A stretch of 64,000 nucleotides of DNA from Melioribacter sp. (GTDB lineage: Bacteria > Bacteroidota > Ignavibacteria > Ignavibacteriales > Melioribacteraceae): contig JAHEZQ010000015.1 of the NCBI GenBank assembly GCA_023250955.1, positions 24,215 through 88,214 of the forward strand, given 5' to 3'. Positions 27,560 to 36,117 of this stretch are shown piece after piece. Position 1 is the first letter of the stretch, and every line of letters starts with the position of its first letter. The notes under the pieces are model-generated. The model was not told the DNA's origin. It saw only the letters and a list, made by a program, of their open reading frames with translations, and did no database searches. The translations under genes were made by a program, and so were the position numbers.

Positions 27560-28411
27560 TTATTTTTGAACTTTGCGATTTATTTTAACTTCAACACTGT
27601 AATTATTCTTATACTTTTGTTTTGATCCAGCATAATCGAATAAGCCAATTACTATATAACGTAGTTTGTTATTTACGTTTTCAGTAAAGGTAATAGATTT
27701 CTCTTTATAATCTTCAATAGTTGACCAACTTGTTGATTTCATCTTCCACTCTTTGTCAATACACAATTTAATTTTGTCAGTTAATGATCTGAAAAGAGCT
27801 TCAGCTTTTTGTAATTCATTGCCATTATAAAAAGCAGCATTATATGAACCATCCTCTTCATCTATAAATGCATCTATAGCATCATTAAGTTTTACAAGTT
27901 GTTGTGTAGCTAAATTTGGATTCTCTAATAAGAAGAAATATGCAATAGAGTGCGCAAGTAAAAAATCTAATGTGGTACAAAAATCTGATGTACTATCAAG
28001 CGTTAAAGCATTTGGTTCTGCTATTGCAGTTTGTAAAACATAGCTTCCGAAAGAATTGTCTGATCCTACAACATATAGGACATATTTACCAGAGCTCGGA
28101 ATTGTGGTTACTATATTGCCGTAACCTCTATCATTTCTGTCACTTTGTTTAAATATCTCTCCCTTTGAGTTAACCAATGCAAGACTCGGTTGAAATTTTT
28201 GCGTGTACACTACAAAATTTACAGCCTCTCCTTCGTAGAGTTCAATTTCATAACCATCGTACCGACCAAAATCTTTTTTATATAAATCCTTAGAGGTTAA
28301 CTCGCCTTTGATTTCGTTAAAATCAATTTGAATCTTACTAGGTTTCTCTTGCGCATAATTAACCTGAGAAATAATAAATATTAAAAAGAAAATATATGGC
28401 CATACTTTCAT
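27560..28411 (-). CDS. secreted protein with PPC-like domain
   Basis: A 283-residue exported protein with a signal peptide ending near NYAQ (residue 20). Residues 25-130 form a beta-sandwich like bacterial pre-peptidase C-terminal domains (VNFVVYTQKFQPSLALVNSKG, then SGKYVLYVVGSDNSFGSYVLQ). The C-terminal half is mostly helical with no recognised motif. It is the third gene after a methyltransferase and an MFS transporter. It may bind a carbohydrate or protein at the surface, but function is unknown. Confidence 0.7.
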   Translation of the reverse strand: MKVWPYIFFLIFIISQVNYAQEKPSKIQIDFNEIKGELTSKDLYKKDFGRYDGYEIELYEGEAVNFVVYTQKFQPSLALVNSKGEIFKQSDRNDRGYGNIVTTIPSSGKYVLYVVGSDNSFGSYVLQTAIAEPNALTLDSTSDFCTTLDFLLAHSIAYFFLLENPNLATQQLVKLNDAIDAFIDEEDGSYNAAFYNGNELQKAEALFRSLTDKIKLCIDKEWKMKSTSWSTIEDYKEKSITFTENVNNKLRYIVIGLFDYAGSKQKYKNNYSVEVKINRKVQK

Positions 28412-28446
28412 TGCATTAACCTTTTGAATTCAACTCTTATCAAATA

Positions 28447-29937
28447 TTAATGTCCTTTTGCGATAGTTTTTTCATTTACGGTTTTAACTTGTGAATCACG
28501 TACCATCAACCAAAGAAAAGCTGAAATAGCAAGAGATATTGTGCTGACAATAAATATCAAACTCTTATTAGAAGATGAACTTACCGCCTGCCCAACACCA
28601 AAACTTGCAACAAGTTGTGGAAGAACAACTGACAAATTAAACAGACCCATGAATAAGCCCATCTTTGCCTGGTCTACTTGCTGAGACATAATTGCAAATG
28701 GTAAACTAATTGTTGATGCCCATCCGATACCTAACAATGCCATGATAAAATAAATCATAATAGGACTGAATCCTACAACCAACATTAAAGCATAACTAAC
28801 TGCCATTGTTGCAATACAAATTGCATGTGTTTTTTCTCTGCCGATCTTTCTAGTGATAGGTTCAAGGACAAAAGCAGGTAAAATTGCACCTACTGCATTT
28901 AATATCAAAAAACTGATAGACACAACACGCCCCATTTCAAATTGTGTTGCTTCCGGAATTGGAGTACCGGGGACGATATTGTAAACTTTATATTGAATAT
29001 AAGTGAACATGTAAACAAACATGGTTTGGATTCCAATCCAGGTAAAAGAATGCGCGGCTAAAACTTTTTTGAAACCAATTAACCCAGCTTCGTTTTTCGT
29101 TTTACCTTCAACATTTTTGAATAGCGCTTTTAAGATGAAATATATTGTTAAAGCAAAACATAAAATTTCTACATAATAATTCCCCAGTTTAATTTGAAAC
29201 AAGCGCATAGTAATTGCATAAACGGCATAAATTAAAAATCCCCATAACGGCTGAATTGCATTCAATATTTCCCAAAAAGAAGAACCGCTTGAGTTACTGC
29301 TTTTGTTTGTCCCATCATTCTTAAGTTCGCGTGGTTCTTCAATAAAAAAAGTCGGAATTATAGAAAGAGCAAGAACGAGAAATACGCCAAGATAAATCAA
29401 AACATAATTATCCCACACAGCTCCAATCACATAAGCAAGCACTCCGAATGTGCCGGAGATCGTTTGCATCCATGCATAACCTTTTGTGCGTTCAACACCT
29501 TCCGGTGTTACATCTGCGATTATTGATCTCGTAGGATTAAAACTGATATTGATTGCAAGATCAAGTGTTAACGCAATAGCTATTGCAACACCAAGTATTC
29601 CGCTAAAACCCAGCGCACTTGAAATAACATCAATATTTGGTAATGCTAACAACATCAGCGCTGCAAGAAATCCGCCGATGAAAATGAATGGTCTTCTTCT
29701 TCCATTCCAGAGCCAAACTTTATCGCTTATGATTCCGATTATTACCTGACCTAAGATTCCTGCAATTGGACCCGCTGCCCAGACAAGACCTATATCATCA
29801 ATCTGCAAATGGTATTTTGTGCTAAGTATCCAGCTAAGAGCAGAAATTTGGATTGAGAGCGCAAATCCCATAGCTGTTGCTGGTAAACTCAGTATGGAAT
29901 AAAAAGTATTGGAAAGTTTTTTCTGCATCTCTAACAT
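28447..29937 (-). CDS. SLC45-like MFS sugar transporter
   Basis: A 496-residue, twelve-helix MFS protein. The signature loop GIISDKVWLWNGRRRPFIF follows helix 2, and the second half has ITRKIGREKTHA. It is longer than the divergent paralogue at 26224, mainly in the central loop (about 205-225, Ser/Asn-rich). ATG 29935-29937 has GAGGT five bases upstream. It is co-transcribed with the methyltransferase (53-base gap) and the PPC-like protein gene (35-base gap). Disaccharide-proton symport is the family expectation; the substrate is unproven. Confidence 0.85.
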   Translation of the reverse strand: MLEMQKKLSNTFYSILSLPATAMGFALSIQISALSWILSTKYHLQIDDIGLVWAAGPIAGILGQVIIGIISDKVWLWNGRRRPFIFIGGFLAALMLLALPNIDVISSALGFSGILGVAIAIALTLDLAINISFNPTRSIIADVTPEGVERTKGYAWMQTISGTFGVLAYVIGAVWDNYVLIYLGVFLVLALSIIPTFFIEEPRELKNDGTNKSSNSSGSSFWEILNAIQPLWGFLIYAVYAITMRLFQIKLGNYYVEILCFALTIYFILKALFKNVEGKTKNEAGLIGFKKVLAAHSFTWIGIQTMFVYMFTYIQYKVYNIVPGTPIPEATQFEMGRVVSISFLILNAVGAILPAFVLEPITRKIGREKTHAICIATMAVSYALMLVVGFSPIMIYFIMALLGIGWASTISLPFAIMSQQVDQAKMGLFMGLFNLSVVLPQLVASFGVGQAVSSSSNKSLIFIVSTISLAISAFLWLMVRDSQVKTVNEKTIAKGH

Positions 29938-29990
29938 TATTACCTCGGACTATTTCAAGATTTGTGTAAAGATATTGATTGCATAATTAA

Positions 29991-30740
29991 TTAAAAAGGT
30001 TTATTCTGTAACAAAGATTCACATCCAAAAGAAATATACTCTTTTAATATCGGAATCTTCGGAAGCTTGATAGTTGGTAATCCAAAGCGCAAAGCATAAA
30101 TAGGTCTAAAAAGAAAAAAATCTTTTTTGATTGGCATGAAATTCCGAAGTAAACATTGAAATTCAAATTCGTGAATTGTACATCCCGTACTGTAATGCAA
30201 CTTGATTTCATCTACATATCCGTCGTTCTCACCAAGTAATCTCGCAGTTGGTTTTAATACAAACTTTGGAAGGATATGCAAGTAAGGAATTGCTTTTAAG
30301 AAACTTTTTGCGATTTGTTGATGACCGGCAAATGGTGATCGTTTTGGAGGAAAGCTTATATATAGAAATCCATTATCATTTAGCAATTTACCAAGGTTAT
30401 CGAAAGCTGATTTTTTGTTCGGCACATGTTCTATCACCTCACGTATGATAATTACATCAAAGGTTTCAGATAACCTTTCCGATAGTTTGGGATCCGTAAT
30501 ATCGCCAACTAAAATCTTAAGATTAGGATTTTTCTTAACAGCTGTTTCTGCACGTTCGGGACTAAGTTCGACCCCGACTACATGCATTCCGATCTCTTGT
30601 AGAGCTTCCAATAAACCACCTTCGGCACATCCAACTTCTAGAACCGACTTTTTATGAAAGTCGGGAATCAGCTTTTGGAAATAAGGAAGTAAATATTCTT
30701 TTGTATATTGTTTTTGTTCGTAGAAATGTTTTTCAGCCAT
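29991..30740 (-). CDS. class I SAM-dependent methyltransferase
   Basis: A 249-residue methyltransferase. The SAM-binding motif I is LEVGCAEGGLLEAL at about 36-49. An acidic residue follows in VGVELSPERAE, and motif IV-like VIIIREVIEHV lies near 105-115. The C-terminal 90 residues are variable and may define the substrate (FPPKRSPFAGHQQIA follows the core). UbiE/UbiG-like proteins and sugar or lipid methyltransferases share this layout. The substrate cannot be named. Confidence 0.82.
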   Translation of the reverse strand: MAEKHFYEQKQYTKEYLLPYFQKLIPDFHKKSVLEVGCAEGGLLEALQEIGMHVVGVELSPERAETAVKKNPNLKILVGDITDPKLSERLSETFDVIIIREVIEHVPNKKSAFDNLGKLLNDNGFLYISFPPKRSPFAGHQQIAKSFLKAIPYLHILPKFVLKPTARLLGENDGYVDEIKLHYSTGCTIHEFEFQCLLRNFMPIKKDFFLFRPIYALRFGLPTIKLPKIPILKEYISFGCESLLQNKPF

Positions 30741-30897
30741 AGTATTCTTTTAGAAGTTGTATGAAAATTTAATCAAACAATTCGAACGAGCCAAAATTCT
30801 ATAAGTCTTTATTGTAGAAAATCTTTTTTTTGTAATTTCCATATATCCTTGCAATTAACTTGCAATAAAAATAAATTTTGCCATCAATTTTAGAATT
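30741..30897 (+). promoter_or_regulatory. divergent intergenic region with a smpB promoter candidate
   Basis: This 157-base region separates the minus-strand methyltransferase from smpB. On the plus strand TTGCAA (30849-30854) and TAAATT (30872-30877) are 17 bases apart, each matching four of six sigma-70 consensus bases. Transcription would begin about 14 bases before the smpB ATG, which has no Shine-Dalgarno. No tRNA or tmRNA is visible. Confidence 0.35.
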
Positions 30898-31353
30898 ATG
30901 ACTGAGAGTACAGAAGAAAAGAATATAACTGTTAACCGAAAAGCTAGTCATGATTATTTCATTCTGCAGACTTATGAAGCCGGTATTGTTTTAGTAGGAA
31001 CTGAAGTCAAAGCATTAAGACAGAACAAAGCAAACCTTGTTGATAGTTATGCAACACTCGCAAACGATGGAGTTTGGCTACACAATGCAAACATATCCGT
31101 TTATGAACAAGGTAGTATTAACAATCATGATCCGGTTAGAAAAAGGAAATTACTTCTTAACAAAAGTGAAATTAGAAAATTGAATAAAGCTGTTACGGAA
31201 AAAGGAAATACATTAATTCCTTTGAGGCTTTACTTCAAAAACGGTTTAGTAAAAGTAGAATTGGCAGTAGCTACGGGCAAAAGACAATATGATAAACGCG
31301 AAGATATTGCCAAGCGAGATTTAATTAGAGAAATGCAAAGAAAATTTAAGTAG
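30898..31353 (+). CDS. smpB: SsrA-binding protein SmpB
   Basis: Binds tmRNA and delivers it to stalled ribosomes for trans-translation. The 151-residue protein has the OB-fold signature ([21 protein letters not shown], shortened here by family alignment to [15 protein letters not shown]) and [15 protein letters not shown] near the C-terminus, which is typical. The tail is lysine/arginine-rich. It begins the plus-strand operon smpB-tyrS-arginine decarboxylase-TerC. The tmRNA gene itself is not in the window. Confidence 0.96.
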   Translation: MTESTEEKNITVNRKASHDYFILQTYEAGIVLVGTEVKALRQNKANLVDSYATLANDGVWLHNANISVYEQGSINNHDPVRKRKLLLNKSEIRKLNKAVTEKGNTLIPLRLYFKNGLVKVELAVATGKRQYDKREDIAKRDLIREMQRKFK

Positions 31354-31371
31354 CTTTTTCAGGAGAAAATA

Positions 31372-32604
31372 TTGAATAAAAAAAATCTCTTCCCACCTCT
31401 TAAAGAACAAATGGACTTGATTAAAAGAGGCACTTCCGAAATTATACCTGAAGAGGAATTAGTTCAGAAACTAGAAAAATCAATAAAAGAAAATAAACCG
31501 TTAAACATAAAACTTGGCTGCGATCCAACACGCCCCGATCTTCATCTTGGTCATTCTGTTGTATTACGCAAGTTAGCTCAGTTCCAACAACTTGGCCATA
31601 CAGCTATTTTAATCATTGGCGACTTTACCGGAATGATCGGCGATCCGTCCGGCAGGAACAGCTCGCGTCCCCCTCTTTCTTTTGCAGAGTCTCGTGAGAA
31701 TGGAAAAAGTTATTTTGAACAAGCTTCTAAAATTTTAGACCGGGAAAAAACTAGAATAGTTTACAATTCTGAATGGCTTGGAAAGATGACTTTCGAAGAT
31801 GTGATAAAACTAGCTTCAAAATATACAGTCGCAAGAATGTTAGAGCGTGATGATTTCACTAAAAGATATAAAGGTGGTGTGCCGATAAGCATGCATGAAG
31901 TACTATATCCTTTAGCCCAAGCAATGGATTCAGTTGCAATTCAAAGCGATGTTGAATTAGGCGGAACAGATCAGAAATTTAATTTACTTGTTGGTCGTGA
32001 TATTCAACGTGAGTTTGGAATGCAGCCGCAAGTGATTCTCACTTTACCACTGTTAATTGGTACAGATGGCGTTGAGAAGATGAGTAAATCTCTCGACAAC
32101 TATATTGGAATAAATGAAACTTCGAAAGATATTTATGGTAAAACACTTTCTATCTCTGACGATATGATTTATACTTATTTCGAATTAACAACTGATATTC
32201 CAAATGAGGAATTGAAAACGATTAAACAAAATCTTACTGATAAGAATATTAATCCAAGAGATATTAAGAGATCACTTGCAAGAAAGTTAGTTGAAATGTA
32301 CCACTCGAAAGAATCAGCGATCGAAGCGGAAACTGAGTTCGATAATATTTTTGTCAAGAAAGGTTTACCAGACGAAGTAAAAGAATACATTGTAGATCCT
32401 AACAAGAAGGAAATGGAAATAGTTGATTTAATTGTTGAAGTTGGATTTGCTCCATCTAAAGGAGAAGCAAGACGTTTAGTTCAACAAGGCGGCGTAACGA
32501 TTGACGGAGAAAAAATTGGCAATGTTAAAGAAGTAGTTCGATTAGATAAAACAATGATTCTTAAGGTGGGGAAAAGAAATTTTATAAAAATAATAGGCAA
32601 TTAA
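31372..32604 (+). CDS. tyrS: tyrosyl-tRNA synthetase
   Basis: Charges tRNA-Tyr with tyrosine. The 410-residue class I synthetase shows the HIGH-type motif HLGH in [13 protein letters not shown] (about 53-65) and KMSKS in EKMSKSLDN (about 233). A C-terminal S4 RNA-binding domain (about 345-410, [20 protein letters not shown]) is present. The start is TTG 31372-31374, strongly supported by AGGAG seven bases upstream; the next ATG would remove conserved N-terminal residues. It follows smpB by 18 bases. Confidence 0.96.
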   Translation: MNKKNLFPPLKEQMDLIKRGTSEIIPEEELVQKLEKSIKENKPLNIKLGCDPTRPDLHLGHSVVLRKLAQFQQLGHTAILIIGDFTGMIGDPSGRNSSRPPLSFAESRENGKSYFEQASKILDREKTRIVYNSEWLGKMTFEDVIKLASKYTVARMLERDDFTKRYKGGVPISMHEVLYPLAQAMDSVAIQSDVELGGTDQKFNLLVGRDIQREFGMQPQVILTLPLLIGTDGVEKMSKSLDNYIGINETSKDIYGKTLSISDDMIYTYFELTTDIPNEELKTIKQNLTDKNINPRDIKRSLARKLVEMYHSKESAIEAETEFDNIFVKKGLPDEVKEYIVDPNKKEMEIVDLIVEVGFAPSKGEARRLVQQGGVTIDGEKIGNVKEVVRLDKTMILKVGKRNFIKIIGN

Positions 32605-32620
32605 AATGGAGGATTATAAC

Positions 32621-33166
32621 TTGTACGTTCCAACAAAAATCTTTTTTACGAAAGGTGTCGGTAAGCATAAAGAGTATCTCGCTTCATTCGAGCTTGCTCT
32701 TCGCAATGCCGGGATTGAAATCTGTAATCTAGTCTCGGTTAGTAGCATATTCCCTATCGGATGCAAAAGACTGAGCAAAGACCAAGGATTAAAACTACTC
32801 AAGCCGGGACAAATTACACATTGTGTAATGGCAAGGAACGCAACATGCGAACCAAACAGATTAATTGCATCCTCTCTAGGTGTTGCAATTCCAGCCGATA
32901 AACAAATGTATGGCTATCTATCAGAACATCATCCATACGGAGAAACTGAAAAAGTTGCCGGTGATTATGCGGAAGATCTTGCTGCTACAATGCTTGCAAC
33001 TACTTTAGGAATAGACTTCGATTCTGATAAAGCATGGAATGAGAGAGAGCAGGTTTATAAAATGTCCGGAAAGATTGTTAACTCTTTTAATATTACTCAA
33101 TCAGCTCAAGGTGATAAAAAAGGATTATGGACAACAGTAATAGCTGTTGGAATTCTTCTTCCTTAA
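32621..33166 (+). CDS. pyruvoyl-dependent arginine decarboxylase
   Basis: Converts arginine to agmatine, opening polyamine synthesis. The 181-residue proenzyme begins [17 protein letters not shown] and has the self-cleavage site VSSIFP. Cleavage between Ser41 and Ser42 would create the pyruvoyl group on the alpha chain. Later blocks [12 protein letters not shown] and [11 protein letters not shown] are typical. An ATG at 32606 is in frame, but I choose TTG 32621-32623: GGAGG (32608-32612) sits eight bases before it, and homologues start at this point. The rejected ATG would overlap its own Shine-Dalgarno. It follows tyrS directly. Confidence 0.92.
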   Translation: MYVPTKIFFTKGVGKHKEYLASFELALRNAGIEICNLVSVSSIFPIGCKRLSKDQGLKLLKPGQITHCVMARNATCEPNRLIASSLGVAIPADKQMYGYLSEHHPYGETEKVAGDYAEDLAATMLATTLGIDFDSDKAWNEREQVYKMSGKIVNSFNITQSAQGDKKGLWTTVIAVGILLP

Positions 33167-33175
33167 GAGAGCAAT

Positions 33176-34099
33176 ATGCATAATCACTTTATTTTCTGGG
33201 TAATATTTTCTGTTATAATCATATTGATGTTTTATATTGATCTTAACATAACTTCTCATAGAAAAGGTAAGATCGGTATAAAAACAAGCCTAATTTGGAG
33301 CGGTGTTTGGATTGGTACAGCACTTCTATTTAATCTCCTAATTCTTCTTTTTTTAGAAAACGGAAAACAAAAAGCTCTAGAATTTCTTGCTGGTTACCTT
33401 GTAGAGAAATCTCTCTCTGTAGATAATCTTTTTGTTTTTCTAATGATCTTTAATGTAATGGGGATTAAAGAAGAGAATCAACCACATGTATTAAAGTGGG
33501 GAATTATTTCCGCCATAGCAATGAGAATACTTTTTATTCTTGCTGGAATTGCCCTAATAAACATGTTTCATCCAATTATTTATTTTTTTGGTGCTCTATT
33601 ACTGTATGCTGCATACCACATGGCGTTTGGAGAAGAAACTCAAATTGATCTGGAGAATAACAGATTAGTAAAATTTGTTTCTAAAGCATTTAGAATTTTG
33701 CCAAAGTATGAAGGAAGAAAATTCTTCCTTACGCAGGAAGGTAAATTGTTTTTTACTCCGCTTTTTTTAACTTTAATTTTAATTGAAGCCGCTGATATCG
33801 TATTTAATCTTGATTCTGTTCCTGCTGTAATTGCTATCACAACAGATTCATTTATTGTAATTACATCAAACATATTCGCAATACTTGGTTTACGTGCATT
33901 ATATTTTGCTTTAGCCGGAATAGTAGACTTGTTTGTATATCTAAAGTATGGTGTCTCTGTTATTCTAGCTTTTGTCGGATTGAAAATGTTAGTCGCTGAT
34001 TATTTCGAAATATCTACAGCACTTTCTTTAGGAATTATTATTCTCTGCATTGCTCTTTCTATAATTCTTTCCCTTATGAAGAAGAAACGGATTGCCTAA
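33176..34099 (+). CDS. TerC/Alx family membrane protein
   Basis: A 307-residue protein with about eight or nine membrane helices. Characteristic acidic motifs are present in helices: EKSLSVDNLFVFLMIF (about 78-93) and IEAADIVFNLDSVPAVIAI (about 202-220). TerC relatives include Alx, linked to manganese export and pH response, and partners of tellurite-resistance proteins; no other ter genes are near. It is the last gene of its operon, nine bases after the decarboxylase gene, and overlaps the convergent symporter gene by 26 bases. Confidence 0.88.
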   Translation: MHNHFIFWVIFSVIIILMFYIDLNITSHRKGKIGIKTSLIWSGVWIGTALLFNLLILLFLENGKQKALEFLAGYLVEKSLSVDNLFVFLMIFNVMGIKEENQPHVLKWGIISAIAMRILFILAGIALINMFHPIIYFFGALLLYAAYHMAFGEETQIDLENNRLVKFVSKAFRILPKYEGRKFFLTQEGKLFFTPLFLTLILIEAADIVFNLDSVPAVIAITTDSFIVITSNIFAILGLRALYFALAGIVDLFVYLKYGVSVILAFVGLKMLVADYFEISTALSLGIIILCIALSIILSLMKKKRIA

Positions 34100-35474
34100 A
34101 ATTAATTATCCCAATTAGATGAACAACAAACGCGAATAATAAACCGGCTATCATTGGTTCGATTTGTTGTAATAAATTATTATTCAATTTCTCTTTAACT
34201 AAAAACCAAATAACACTTGAAGTTACACCTCCAATAATTTCTACAATAGCAAAATTCTTGGAGATTCTAATTCTTTCATAATAAGCACCAAAGACAAGAA
34301 AAATAATTCCGGGGATGCAAATGCTACCTATTAAATACCAAATAGTAATTACTGATTGAATAAAATAAGCGATTAGAATACTTATAAGAGCTGTGAATAT
34401 TACTCCCACTCTTGTATAACTAGGAATTTTTTCTACAGTTGAGTTTTTCTTAAGCTTAAAAACAAAATCTCTTCCAAAAGTAGTTGCGCTCAAAAAAATA
34501 AAACTGTTAAGAGTGGAGATTATTGTTGCGAACATTGCTGCGTAGAATATTCCTTTCATTCCGCTCCCTAATATTGTTTCGGCATAAAGCGGAAATGATT
34601 GAACGGGATTTGCAAGATTAGGAAGCGAAGCTCTGGCAAATAAACCGGTAGTTGTAGTAAGAAAGTCAAATAAACCCATAAACAGAACTGAGATAATAAT
34701 TCCCCACTTGGCAATATTTCCATTTTTCGCGGCATAGCATCTCTGATGAAATCCAGGATCAGCAAAAGTCCAGAGTGCAATTAAAAACCAAACAAGAATA
34801 TAAATTGGAGAAACATTGGATGTGAATGATAGATGTTCTTTCGGTAAATTTTGCTTTAAGAAATTTAGATCACCCACTTGAGTAAAAGAGATGTAGACAA
34901 TCAATATGAATCCGATAAACATTATAAAAAACTGAAAGACATCTGTGTATAAATCCGATTTGTATCCTCCTTTTAATAAATAAATTCCTGAAACGATAAA
35001 GCTAATGAACAAAGCAGGAAGTAAACTTATATTGAATATCATACTAAGAAGGCTAGCCACCATTAATAAATATGGCGCTGGCGAAACTAGTATGAATACA
35101 AGAACTGAAGAGAGTATTCCTATTGTTTTGCCATAAATCTGTTCTAACTTATCCGGTATGGTAAACAATTCTGCACTTCGGATTTTTTTTGCAAAGAATA
35201 TTGCAAACAAAATCGCAAAAATATAGTAAGGTAATCCTTGTGTAAACCAACTCAACAGACCATATCTATAAGTAAATTCACCCACACCTAGTATTCCGCC
35301 ATACCAGGTTGAAACGTTAGTCATTATGAATAGAAATAAACCGACATTTCTACTAGCTAATAAATATTCGGAGGAATTTCCTTTTTGCTCTTTCTTAGGC
35401 AAAAAACCGATTAGAAATAGAATGGAAAAGAATGCAGATATAATTATAAAATCGAGTGAACTAAAAGAGATCAT
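34074..35474 (-). CDS. sodium:solute symporter (SSS) family, probable thiamine transporter
   Basis: A 466-residue transporter with about thirteen helices. SSS features include the SSEYLLASRNVGLFLF start, NVSTWYGGILGVGE and a YKSDLYTDVFQFFIMFIG core. The family brings in solutes with Na+. It is third in a TPP-riboswitch operon, overlapping thiN by 14 bases, which makes thiamine or a thiamine precursor the likely substrate. In related Bacteroidota operons the inner-membrane slot is usually taken by PnuT, which is absent here. Substrate is inferred only from context. Confidence 0.78.
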   Translation of the reverse strand: MISFSSLDFIIISAFFSILFLIGFLPKKEQKGNSSEYLLASRNVGLFLFIMTNVSTWYGGILGVGEFTYRYGLLSWFTQGLPYYIFAILFAIFFAKKIRSAELFTIPDKLEQIYGKTIGILSSVLVFILVSPAPYLLMVASLLSMIFNISLLPALFISFIVSGIYLLKGGYKSDLYTDVFQFFIMFIGFILIVYISFTQVGDLNFLKQNLPKEHLSFTSNVSPIYILVWFLIALWTFADPGFHQRCYAAKNGNIAKWGIIISVLFMGLFDFLTTTTGLFARASLPNLANPVQSFPLYAETILGSGMKGIFYAAMFATIISTLNSFIFLSATTFGRDFVFKLKKNSTVEKIPSYTRVGVIFTALISILIAYFIQSVITIWYLIGSICIPGIIFLVFGAYYERIRISKNFAIVEIIGGVTSSVIWFLVKEKLNNNLLQQIEPMIAGLLFAFVVHLIGIINFRQSVSSS

Positions 35475-36117
35475 GTTTTCTCAGTAAATCAAAATCACGT
35501 ATAACAAAAATTATTCCGTCCTTTACTTGTAGATGTACTTTGTTATTGATTGCCATATTACTTGTACTTTCTTTTTGTCCGAATGGAAGAGCAATATTAT
35601 TCAACGGATATTTCAATCCCGTTGATTTAATACGAGTTTTAGAATCAATTCCGTATAGTGAAATAATTTCATTTGGGATAGTATTTAAAATAATACTCCC
35701 TGAATATGCAGATAGTAATGATTTTTGATGAATGATCATTATTTTAATTTTACCAAAATATTTTAGCACTATACCAAGATTACAGAAAGAATGGTCTAAT
35801 CTATCTCCGGTTGCACCAAGCAATATCACTTCATCAAATTTTTTCTTTATAGCAAATTTTAAGCATTTTTCAACATCTGTATCATTCTGCCTTATAATTT
35901 TTATGATGTTACTATTGTCACTGTAATACTCATAAACATCTTGTCTTATGGAATCAAGGTCTCCAATAATATATGCAGGAATTAAATCTAAAGTCTTCGC
36001 TGAATTAGCACCACCATCGGCACATAATAATGTTGCATAACCTTTATTCTGTAAAAATTTAACTGTATTCCTATTAGGTGGAAAACCGTTTGCAAGTATT
36101 ATGCATTTCTTCATCAT
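35461..36117 (-). CDS. thiN: thiamine pyrophosphokinase
   Basis: Phosphorylates thiamine to TPP with ATP. The 218-residue protein shows CADGGANSA (about 32-40), GDLDSIRQD, NDTDVEKCLKFA and GATGDRLDHS, the ordered catalytic and binding motifs of the family. The start ATG overlaps the TonB-receptor stop by four bases (ATGA). It traps imported thiamine as TPP and supplies the riboswitch ligand. Confidence 0.93.
   Translation of the reverse strand: MMKKCIILANGFPPNRNTVKFLQNKGYATLLCADGGANSAKTLDLIPAYIIGDLDSIRQDVYEYYSDNSNIIKIIRQNDTDVEKCLKFAIKKKFDEVILLGATGDRLDHSFCNLGIVLKYFGKIKIMIIHQKSLLSAYSGSIILNTIPNEIISLYGIDSKTRIKSTGLKYPLNNIALPFGQKESTSNMAINNKVHLQVKDGIIFVIRDFDLLRKHDLF

Noticed and set aside
30741..30897. 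tRNA or tmRNA gene upstream of smpB
   Set aside because: I looked for acceptor-stem pairing and a T-loop motif and found none; 157 bases is too short for tmRNA.
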